A DNA stretch of 64,000 nt, from the NCBI GenBank assembly GCA_036389485.1, contig DASVPR010000045.1:124001-188000 (forward strand). The letters are read 5' to 3'. This document shows positions 57,722 through 64,000 of this stretch, piece by piece. Numbering within the stretch: the first letter of the stretch is position 1; every line of letters begins with the position of its first letter. The DNA comes from CADCVT01 sp036389485. Its GTDB lineage: Bacteria; Actinomycetota; Thermoleophilia; Solirubrobacterales; Solirubrobacteraceae. Below the pieces are notes generated by a model that worked only from the letters and a program-made list of their open reading frames with translations, ran no database searches and was not told the DNA's origin. The translations under genes and the position numbers were made by a program.

Positions 57722-58510
57722 CTAGGCGCCGTCGCTCGGCGCCCAGGCCGGCTTGATCGTGAACCCCTCCGGGACGCCGTCCTCGCCGACCCGCGCGGTG
57801 CGTCCCCTGCGGTCGTCGTCGTCGGGCGGCGGCGGCTTCGGGCGGGCGGCCTGCTCCTCCTGAAGCTCGGTGATCCGGCGCACGAGGCGGATCGCGAGGA
57901 AGGCGGTCACCATCAGCGCGACGCTCACGACGACGCTCGCGCCGCCGAGCCAGCGGTACTGCTCGACGCTGTCGACGGGGATGCGGAACAGGACGCGGTC
58001 GGCGAGACCGCACGCCAGCCACAGCACCCACCACCCCAGGACCCACGCGGGGACGTAGGCCCGGCCCGTCGATCGCCACATGTCGTTGACGATCTGCTTG
58101 GGCCGCCAGAGGTTGAGGATCGGGATGATCCAGCCGAGCCACGCCCAGCCGGTCCAGTGGCGGGGGACGTCGGGGGTGAGCGCCTCGACGTTGTCGTACG
58201 CGCGGGTCATCCAGACCATGAACGCGATCCCCGCGGCGAGGAACGACACCAGCTGGATGAGGCCCGTGATGGTGGCGAGGTGATCGCGCTGATCGATCTT
58301 GTCGAAGCCGCCGCTGCGATCCTGGATCGCGTCGGTCAGCAGCATCACGTTGACGACCTCGATGACCGCGATCGCGACCTGCGCGAGGATCGCCCCGACC
58401 AGCAGCGGGACCGCGACACGCGCCGGCCCGCGCGCCGAGCGGAACTTGCGCGGCCGCCGTTCCGGAGTGCGCGAGTAGTCGGTCGGGTTGCCCCACTCGC
58501 TCCCGTACAT
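57722..58510 (-). CDS. DUF4328 family multi-pass membrane protein
   Basis: The protein has 262 residues with about five transmembrane helices. DUF4328 features: MVWMTRAYDNVEALTPDVPRHWTGWAWLGWIIPILNLWRPKQIVNDMWRSTG and VPAWVLGWWVLWLACGLADRVLF. The C-terminal cytoplasmic tail is charged and Pro-rich (RPKPPPPDDDDRRGRTARVGEDG). It converges with the HNH gene, 14 bp apart. Function unknown. It lies downstream of a terminator hairpin, so it probably has its own promoter in 58511-58558. Confidence 0.88.
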   Translation of the reverse strand: MYGSEWGNPTDYSRTPERRPRKFRSARGPARVAVPLLVGAILAQVAIAVIEVVNVMLLTDAIQDRSGGFDKIDQRDHLATITGLIQLVSFLAAGIAFMVWMTRAYDNVEALTPDVPRHWTGWAWLGWIIPILNLWRPKQIVNDMWRSTGRAYVPAWVLGWWVLWLACGLADRVLFRIPVDSVEQYRWLGGASVVVSVALMVTAFLAIRLVRRITELQEEQAARPKPPPPDDDDRRGRTARVGEDGVPEGFTIKPAWAPSDGA

Positions 58511-58558
58511 GGCGCGGAAACGATCGCACCTCGCGCTCAGCCGCGCGCCAGTAAACGA

Positions 58559-58590
58559 CGAAGGGCGCCGACTGCCGCCGGCGCCCTTCG
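58559..58590 (-). terminator. Strong hairpin terminator upstream of the DUF4328 gene
   Basis: A perfect 12-bp stem (CGAAGGGCGCCG and CGGCGCCCTTCG) with an 8-base loop; on the minus strand it is followed by TCGTTTACT. It would end a transcript coming from 58592-58790 or from gyrA. Confidence 0.75.
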
Positions 58591-58591
58591 A

Positions 58592-58775
58592 AGTACGTAA
58601 CTGGACTTGGCCCGAGCAGTGGTGCTGCGCCGGGGGGACGAGCTCCGGCTTCCCGCTCGGGGGTGGCCCGGTTTGGATTCGCTAGGCGAAGCCCAGCATC
58701 CGACCTAGCGGCCGGTCACCTCCAGGGTCCCAAAAGAACTGTCACTACAGATACGGACCACCTCCTTTCTCTGGT
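58592..58775 (-). ncRNA. Candidate short structured transcript with an extreme Shine-Dalgarno sequence
   Basis: On the minus strand AGAAAGGAGGTGGTCC (58770-58755) matches the complement of the universal 16S rRNA 3' end at 15 of 16 bases. It is followed by tiny frames (an 18-codon frame from GTG at 58761 to TAG at 58705 ending FGTLEVTGR; a 10-codon frame 58745-58716 including its stop; MLGFA at 58699-58682). Beyond them is a foldable region with CCCGAGC/GCTCGGG and inner GCCGG/CCGGC pairs, then the terminator at 58559-58590. This could be a leader-peptide gene, a small RNA or a cis-acting RNA. I could not match it to a known class. Confidence 0.35.
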
Positions 58776-58870
58776 CGCGCCAGAGTAGCGCAAGGCGGGG
58801 TCGCGTTTCGTCGCTCCTTCGCGCGTCTGTTTTGCCCCGTTGCCGCCACGTCGGCGCTGCCGGTTGCGCC

Positions 58871-58952
58871 CGGTCCGGCCCGCCCCTCGCCAGCCGGCTG
58901 TCGGACTCCGTCCGAATCGCCTCGAGCGGCTGGCGAGTGGCGTACCGGCCCG
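58871..58952 (+). repeat. 82-bp outer arm of an inverted duplication (left copy)
   Basis: These 82 bp recur in inverted orientation at 59362-59443 with about three mismatches. Inside, CTCGCCAGCCG and CGGCTGGCGAG form the ends of a further palindrome, so each arm can fold alone. Confidence 0.85.
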
Positions 58953-59103
58953 CGCGCCTTCGACCGCTGCGGCGCTCGCCGGCGCCACCGCGGTGGCTCC
59001 GTCGGCCGCCTACATCGCGGTGCCGGGTCGCGCCCTTCGTGCGTCTCGCGGCTCGGCTCCTTCGACGGCTCGCGGGAGGAGGTCGGTCAGGATGACCTCC
59101 TCC

Positions 59104-59207
59104 CACTCGCATCCGCGCAGGCGCCAAGCGCGCGGGACATCGGCGTCGCCGACACTTCCACCTCCGGCGATGTCCCATCTGGGCCTGCGCCCTCCACTGC
59201 GCGAGTG
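59104..59207. repeat. Nested palindrome at the centre of the inverted duplication
   Basis: Three pairs share the same centre near 59155: CACTCGC/GCGAGTG (59104-59110 and 59201-59207), GCGCAGGC/GCCTGCGC (59115-59122 and 59183-59190) and GGGACATCG/CGATGTCCC (59134-59142 and 59168-59176). Confidence 0.75.
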
Positions 59208-59361
59208 CGAAGGAGTCCTCACTGCCGATTCCCTCGCACGAGCCCGCCGACGGAGCCGTGAAGCACGGGGCCGAAGGGCGCGGGTCAGCAGGCGGAGAAG
59301 TGAGACGGTCGGAGGAGCCGCGCCAACGGGAGGCCCGACCGCCGTGCCGGGCCGAGGGCGG

Positions 59362-59443
59362 CGGGCCGGTACGGCCCTCGCCAGCCGCTCGAGGCGATTC
59401 GGACGGAGTCCGACAGCCGGCTGGCGAGGGCCGGGCCGGACCG
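59362..59443 (-). repeat. 82-bp outer arm of an inverted duplication (right copy)
   Basis: Reverse-complement partner of 58871-58952. It starts 47 bp past the gyrA stop. Between the arms, diverged inverted similarity continues (for example CGGCTCCTTCG on the left and CGGCTCCGTCG on the right, read from the other strand), so about 285 bp was duplicated in inverted orientation. Confidence 0.85.
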
Positions 59444-59489
59444 CCGCACACCAGAGCGGCCGACGAGGAGCGGCCGGCAAACCGCGGCG

Positions 59490-62192
59490 CTAAGCGTCCG
59501 GAGTCGGCGGACCGTCGATGTCGTCGAGGTCGACCTCGTCCGGCTCCACATCGCCCCCGCCGTCGCGCGACGGATCGGACGCCCGAGCCGCGTCCTCCGA
59601 CAACGAGGCGGAGGGGTCCAGACCGGAGTCGGCGGCGTCGTCGATCGACGGACCGGCCTCGGCGTCGCCGCCGGTGGCGTCGATCGAGATCGGGCCCTCT
59701 TCGGCCACGATCTCGCCGAGCGGCTCGTCGGTGTCGGCCTCGGACTCGACGACGAGCGCGACCGCGGAGACGAGGTCGTCCTCGCGGATGTTCATGACCT
59801 TGACGCCCTGGGCGGCGCGGCCGGTCTGGCGGATCGGGGCGACGCCCGTCCGCTGCACCATGCCCTGCGCCGAGATGAGCACCAGCGACTCGTGCGGCCG
59901 GACGACGAGCGCCGCCGCGAGCCCGCCTCGCTTCTCGGAGAACTTGATCGTCTGGACGCCCTTGGCGCCGCGCGACGTCAGCCGGTACTCGCTCACCGGC
60001 GTGCGCTTGCCGAACCCGCCCTCGGTCACGACGAGGACCTCCTGCTCGTCGCGCGCGACGTCCATCGCGAGCACGACGTTGCCCTCGCCGGTGATGTTCA
60101 TCCCGCGGACGCCGGAGGTGTCGCGGCCCATCGGGCGGACGTCCTCCTCGCTGAAGCGCACCGCGAGGCCGGCCTTCGAGATCATGAGGATCTCGTCCTC
60201 GCCGCTCGTCCGCCGCACGGCGACCAGCTCGTCGTCGTCGCGGATCTTGATCGCGATGATCCCGTCCGCCTTGATCGGCGTGTTGTAGGCGAGGAACTCG
60301 GTCTTCTTGACCACGCCCTGACGGGTCGCGAACACGAGGTACTTGCCCTCGGTGAAGTCGCGCGTCGAGAGCACCGACTGGATCCGCTCGCCCTCGCGCA
60401 GCGGCAGCACGTTCACCAGCGCGCGACCGCGCGCCGTCCGCCCCATCTCGGGCAGCTCGTAGACCTTCGACCGGTAGACCTTCCCCCGGTTCGAGAAGAA
60501 CAGGAGGTAGTCGTGCGTCGAGCACACGAAGAGGTGCTCGATGTAGTCGCCCTCCTTCAGGTCCATCCCCGTCACCCCGACCCCGCCGCGGTGCTGCTGG
60601 CGGTACGTCGCGAGGGGCAGCGTCTTGATGTAGCCGCTCTTCGTGATCGTGACGACCATCTGCTGGTCGCGGATGAGGTCCTCGATGTCGATCTCGTCCT
60701 CGGACGGCGCGATCTGCGTGCGCCGCTCGTTGCCGAAGCGCCCGACCAGCTCCTGCAGCTCCTCCTTGATGAGGCCCATGACCTTCGCCTCGTCGCCGAG
60801 CAGCTCGCGCAGCTCGGCGATCCGCTCGACCTTGTCCGCGTGCTTGGAGCGGATGTCGTCGGCCTCGAGCGCGGTGAGCTGCGAGAGTCGCATCTGCAGG
60901 ATCGCCGACGCCTGGATCACGGTGAGCGCGAAGCGCTCGACCAGCTGCGACCGCGCGGTGTCCGAGTCGCGCGACGCCCGGATGACGGAGATGACCTCGT
61001 CGAGGTTGTCCAGCGCGATGAGCTGGCCCTCGAGGATGTGGACCTCGCGCTCGAGCTGCGCGAGCTCGTACTTCGACCGCCGCACGACGACGTCCCGCTG
61101 GTGGTCGACGTAGTGATGCAGCACCTCGCGCAGCGACAGCGTCCGCGGCACGCCGTCGACCAGCGCGACCGTGTTGACGCCGAACGTCGTCTGCATCGGC
61201 GTGTGCTTGTAGAGCTGGTTGAGGACGATGCGCGGGTCCGCGTCGCGCTTCAGCTCGATGACCACGCGCATCCCGCGCTTGTCGGTGTGGTCCTCGATGT
61301 TCGCGATGCCGCCGATCTTCTTGTCGATGACCAGCTGCGCGATCTTCGTGATGAGGCCGCCCTCGCCGCCCTTCTTGACCATGTAGGGCAGCTCGGTGAC
61401 GATGATCGCCTCCTTGCCGCGCCCGATGTCCTCGGTGTGCGCCTTCGCCCGCACGCGCACGCGGCCGCGCCCGGTCTCGTAGGCGTCGCGGATCCCCGAC
61501 CGGCCGAGGATGATCCCGCCCGTCGGGAAGTCGGGCCCCTGCACGTGGTCGCGCATGAGCTCCTCGACGGTGATCCGCGGGTTGTCGATGAACGCGACCA
61601 CCGCCCCGACGACCTCGCGCAGGTTGTGCGGCGGGATGTTGGTCGCCATCCCGACCGCGATGCCGGACGACCCGTTGACGAGCAGGTTCGGGAACCGCGC
61701 CGGCAGGACCAGCGGCTCGCGCTTCGAGCCGTCGTAGTTCGGCCCGAAGTCGACGGTGTCCATGTCGAGGTCGCGCAGCATCTCCTGCGCGAGCCGCGTC
61801 ATGCGCGCCTCGGTGTACCGCATCGCCGCGGCGGGGTCGTCGTCGATCGACCCGAAGTTCCCCTGCCCGTCGACCAGCAGCTCGCGCATGGAGAAGTCCT
61901 GCGCCATGCGGACCAACGTGTCGTAGATGGCCTGGTCGCCGTGCGGGTGGTAGTTGCCCATCACCTCGCCGACGATCCGCGCGCACTTGACGTAGGGACG
62001 CGTCGGGCCGAGGCCGTTCTCGTTCATCGCGTACAGCACGCGACGGTGCACGGGCTTGAGGCCGTCCCGGACGTCCGGCAGCGCGCGGCCCACGATCACG
62101 CTCATCGCGTAATCGAGGTACGCGGAGCGCATCTCGTCTTCGAGTGCGCGCGGCTCGATGTTGCCGCCGCCGATGACGTCAGAGGAAGCCAT
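59490..62192 (-). CDS. gyrA: DNA gyrase subunit A
   Basis: The protein has 900 residues. The breakage-reunion domain has LKPVHRRVLYAM, the quinolone region YHPHGDQAIYDTLVRMAQDF and the catalytic tyrosine in AAAMRYTEARM (Tyr126). The residue matching E. coli Ser83 is Gln87; Asp91 matches Asp87. The C-terminal beta-pinwheel has a GyrA-box-like QHRGGVGV and an acidic tail (DAARASDPSRDGGGDVEPDEVDLDDIDGPP). With GyrB it introduces negative supercoils using ATP. It follows gyrB by 3 bp. Confidence 0.98.
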   Translation of the reverse strand: MASSDVIGGGNIEPRALEDEMRSAYLDYAMSVIVGRALPDVRDGLKPVHRRVLYAMNENGLGPTRPYVKCARIVGEVMGNYHPHGDQAIYDTLVRMAQDFSMRELLVDGQGNFGSIDDDPAAAMRYTEARMTRLAQEMLRDLDMDTVDFGPNYDGSKREPLVLPARFPNLLVNGSSGIAVGMATNIPPHNLREVVGAVVAFIDNPRITVEELMRDHVQGPDFPTGGIILGRSGIRDAYETGRGRVRVRAKAHTEDIGRGKEAIIVTELPYMVKKGGEGGLITKIAQLVIDKKIGGIANIEDHTDKRGMRVVIELKRDADPRIVLNQLYKHTPMQTTFGVNTVALVDGVPRTLSLREVLHHYVDHQRDVVVRRSKYELAQLEREVHILEGQLIALDNLDEVISVIRASRDSDTARSQLVERFALTVIQASAILQMRLSQLTALEADDIRSKHADKVERIAELRELLGDEAKVMGLIKEELQELVGRFGNERRTQIAPSEDEIDIEDLIRDQQMVVTITKSGYIKTLPLATYRQQHRGGVGVTGMDLKEGDYIEHLFVCSTHDYLLFFSNRGKVYRSKVYELPEMGRTARGRALVNVLPLREGERIQSVLSTRDFTEGKYLVFATRQGVVKKTEFLAYNTPIKADGIIAIKIRDDDELVAVRRTSGEDEILMISKAGLAVRFSEEDVRPMGRDTSGVRGMNITGEGNVVLAMDVARDEQEVLVVTEGGFGKRTPVSEYRLTSRGAKGVQTIKFSEKRGGLAAALVVRPHESLVLISAQGMVQRTGVAPIRQTGRAAQGVKVMNIREDDLVSAVALVVESEADTDEPLGEIVAEEGPISIDATGGDAEAGPSIDDAADSGLDPSASLSEDAARASDPSRDGGGDVEPDEVDLDDIDGPPTPDA

Positions 62193-62195
62193 GCG

Positions 62196-64000
62196 CTACA
62201 CGTCCAGGTTGCTGACGAGACGGGCGTTGGACTCGATGAAGTCGCGCCGCGGCTCCACCTGGTCGCCCATGAGCATCGAGAAGATCCGGTCGGCCTCGGC
62301 GGCGTCGTCGACCGACACCTGCGCGAGCGTCCGCGAGGACGGGTTCATCGTGGTGTCCGCGAGCTGGTCGGCGTTCATCTCGCCGAGGCCCTTGAAGCGC
62401 GTGAGCTGGACGCCCTTCTGCGCGACCGCGAGGACCGCGTCGCGCAGCGCCTCGAACGAGAGCGCCTCCTCGACGTCGTCCTTGAGCCTGACCGTGAACG
62501 GCGGCGTGCCCGCGAGCTCCGCGAGGCTGACGTGCACGCGGACGAACTGCACGTAGTCGTTCGAGGCGAACAGCGCCTTGGGCAGGCGGTGCGTCCGCGC
62601 CAGGCCCGTCTTGCCCTCCACCGCGCGCACGACGATGACCTCGTCGTCCTCGCGCTCGACGGTCGTCTCGAACGGCTCGCCCTCGATGCCGCGCCGGCCG
62701 AGCAGCTCGATCGCGGCCTTCGCGTCGGCGATCCGCTCGTCGAGGATCGAGCTCTCCTCGAGGAAGCCGACGAGGTCGTGGCCGTGCTCGGCGCGCAGCG
62801 ACGACCCCCAGCCCTCGTACTGCTTCAGCAGCCGGGTGAACTTCTGCCACCGCGCGTGGGTGAGCTTGAACTCGCGGTGCTCGCGGTCCAGCACCTCCAT
62901 GCGCTCGAGCTTGTCCTGGAGCAGGATCTCCTCGAGCTCGGTCTCCTTCTCAATGTAGCGCTCGCTGCGGCCCTGCTTCAGCTTGTACAGCGGGGGCTTG
63001 GCGATGTAGACGTAGCCGGCCTCGATCAGGTCGGGCATCTCGCGGAAGATCAGCGTGAGCACGAGCGTGCGGATGTGCGCGCCGTCGACGTCGGCGTCGG
63101 TCATGATGATCAGCTTGTGATAGCGCGCGTTCTCCAGTGAGAACTCGTCGCGGATGCCGGTGCCGAGCGCCGTGATCAGGGCCTGGATCTCGTTGTTCTG
63201 CAGGACCTTGTCGATCCGGCTCTTCTCGACGTTGAGGATCTTGCCGCGCAGCGGGAGGACGGCCTGCGTGTTGCGGTCGCGCCCCTGCTTCGCGGAGCCG
63301 CCGGCGGAGTCGCCCTCGACGACGAACAGCTCGGTCAGCGCCGGGTCCTTGACCGAGCAGTCCGCGAGCTTGCCCGGCAGCGCGGAGTTCTCGAGCGCGG
63401 ACTTCCGCCGCGTCAGGTCGCGGGCCTTGCGAGCGGCCGCGCGGGCCTGCGCGGCCTGGACCGCCTTGCGCACGACGCCGTTGGCGACCTTCGGGTTCTC
63501 CTCGAAGAACTGCGCGAGCCCCGAGTTCACGACCGACGCGACGAACCCCTCCATGCCCGGGTTGCCGAGCTTGGTCTTCGTCTGGCCCTCGAACTGCGGG
63601 TCCTGGAGCTTCGCGGAGATGACGGCCGTCAGCCCCTCGCGGACGTCCTCGCCGGAGAGGTTGTCGTCCTTCTCCTTGAGGAGCCCCTCCTTGCGCGCGT
63701 AGGCGTTCACCGTGCGCGTGAGCGCGGCGCGGAAGCCGCTGAGATGGGCGCCGCCCTCGTGCGTGTTGATGTTGTTGGCGAAGGAGTGGATCGACTCCTG
63801 GTACGTCGTGTTCCACTGCATCGCGACCTCGACCTGGCCCTCGTCGCTCTCGCCCTCGAAGTAGATGACCTTGCGGTCCACCGTCTCCTTGTTGGCGTTG
63901 AGGTGGCTGACGAAGTCCTCGATGCCGCCGTCGTACTGGAACTCCGCGCTCTGCCGGCTCTCGCCGCGCTCGTCCTTGAGGCGGATCCGAAGACCGCGCG
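62196..64000 (-). CDS. gyrB: DNA gyrase subunit B (partial, N-terminus beyond the right edge)
   Basis: About 600 residues are inside the window; roughly the first 200, including most of the GHKL ATPase domain, are missing. Visible are MQWNTTYQESIHSFANNINTHEGGAHLSGFRAALTRTVN (transducer), the TOPRIM motifs EGDSAGGSAKQGRDR and MTDADVDGAHIRTL, and the C-terminal RFKGLGEMNADQLADTTMNPSSRTL and GDQVEPRRDFIESNARLVSNLDV. Between KPPLYKLKQGRSERYI and RFKGLGEMN lies an extra block of about 170 residues (approximately 62412-62921), which is absent from typical actinobacterial GyrB but resembles the insert of many Gram-negative GyrB proteins. Confidence 0.98.
   Translation of the reverse strand, partial: RGLRIRLKDERGESRQSAEFQYDGGIEDFVSHLNANKETVDRKVIYFEGESDEGQVEVAMQWNTTYQESIHSFANNINTHEGGAHLSGFRAALTRTVNAYARKEGLLKEKDDNLSGEDVREGLTAVISAKLQDPQFEGQTKTKLGNPGMEGFVASVVNSGLAQFFEENPKVANGVVRKAVQAAQARAAARKARDLTRRKSALENSALPGKLADCSVKDPALTELFVVEGDSAGGSAKQGRDRNTQAVLPLRGKILNVEKSRIDKVLQNNEIQALITALGTGIRDEFSLENARYHKLIIMTDADVDGAHIRTLVLTLIFREMPDLIEAGYVYIAKPPLYKLKQGRSERYIEKETELEEILLQDKLERMEVLDREHREFKLTHARWQKFTRLLKQYEGWGSSLRAEHGHDLVGFLEESSILDERIADAKAAIELLGRRGIEGEPFETTVEREDDEVIVVRAVEGKTGLARTHRLPKALFASNDYVQFVRVHVSLAELAGTPPFTVRLKDDVEEALSFEALRDAVLAVAQKGVQLTRFKGLGEMNADQLADTTMNPSSRTLAQVSVDDAAEADRIFSMLMGDQVEPRRDFIESNARLVSNLDV

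Larger units (their letters stand above)
58511..59489. other. 979-bp gap between the DUF4328 gene and gyrA
   Basis: It holds the terminator at 58559-58590, the candidate short transcript and the 573-bp inverted duplication 58871-59443. Open frames in it are explained by the repeat (the same LASRLSDSVRIASSGW-type peptide appears from both arms) and are not counted as genes. No tRNA, rRNA or transposase is seen. Confidence 0.7.

Noticed and set aside
58592..58720. A known riboswitch (ydaO c-di-AMP or cobalamin type) before the DUF4328 gene
   Set aside because: Short stretches such as GAGCGGGAAGCCGG and CACCACTG are reminiscent of these classes, but the full conserved cores and pairings are not present. 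A covariance-model search is needed to decide.
58755..58770. The plus-strand reading GGACCACCTCCTTTCT as the 3' end of a 16S rRNA gene
   Set aside because: The flanking sequence has no other rRNA similarity. On the minus strand it makes sense as an extended Shine-Dalgarno sequence.
58832..59551. Protein genes in the gap before gyrA (frames giving LASRLSDSVRIASSGW-type peptides on both strands)
   Set aside because: The same peptide comes from both arms of the inverted repeat, frames are low-complexity and there are no ribosome binding sites. The repeat explains them.

Overview
The window is very GC-rich, with strong GC bias at third codon positions, frequent GTG starts and head-to-tail 4-base ATGA/GTGA gene overlaps. 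Several gene families point to a flagellated, monoderm, deep-branching actinobacterium, with Solirubrobacterales/Thermoleophilia as the likeliest group: PASTA-kinase, FHA and PP2C genes in one operon, WhiG/FliA-type sigma, FlbD, FliW and CsrA. No P-ring or L-ring genes (flgI, flgH) are present, as expected for a monoderm. The taxon is inferred from gene content only.

Bases 1-42422 are essentially one flagellar gene cluster. After a partial LamG surface protein at the left edge comes a long minus-strand block (1478-33975): a CHAP peptidoglycan hydrolase, two tandem near-identical short flagellins, a glycosyltransferase, a secreted protein, flhF-flhA-flhB-fliR-fliQ-fliP-fliO, fliN-fliL-motB-motA, fliY-like-fliM-flbD-flgE-(TIGR02530)-flgD-fliK-lytic transglycosylase-fliJ-fliI-fliH-fliG-fliF-fliE-flgC-flgB, a FliT-like gene, fliS-fliD-flaG-like, and a TPR-glycosyltransferase. 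The plus strand carries the flagellar sigma factor (34204) and flgF, flgG, flgJ-like, flgN, flgK, flgL, fliW, csrA and a third flagellin (36336-42422). A small FliK-like/FlhB-C-like pair (35443-36292) runs divergently from flgF.

Two regulatory layers can be read from the DNA. First, eleven transcription units are preceded by the same promoter pattern, T(C/A)AAGnnn-N11-(G/T)CCGAnnA, which matches the sigma-28 consensus with an exactly conserved 11-bp spacer; a twelfth, weaker copy sits before flagellin 1. Several of these sites lie so close to the start codon that the mRNAs should be almost leaderless. Second, the leaders of flagellins 1 and 2 hold an 8-bp hairpin that presents AAGGA in its loop, followed by a second AAGGA at the ribosome binding site. 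The stem shows compensating base changes between the two genes. Flagellin 3, just downstream of fliW-csrA, has a GGA-loop hairpin across its start codon. This looks like CsrA-FliW control of flagellin translation. Two glycosyltransferases under sigma-28-type promoters suggest flagellin glycosylation.

Bases 42426-58510 are chromosomal housekeeping and signalling genes: a DsbA-like oxidoreductase, three membrane Ser/Thr kinases with different outer or C-terminal parts, the fhaA-fhaB-pstP-ftsW/rodA-pbpA-pknB operon with a D-Ala-D-Ala ligase gene at its end, a CARDB protein, DUF4446, pheA, an HNH endonuclease and a DUF4328 membrane protein. Bases 58511-59489 are non-coding: a strong terminator, a short structured transcript with an extreme Shine-Dalgarno sequence, and a 573-bp inverted duplication with 82-bp near-identical outer arms. 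The window ends with gyrA and a partial gyrB. The fha-pbpA-pknB and gyrBA neighbourhoods suggest proximity to the replication origin, as in other actinobacteria, but no origin is visible here.
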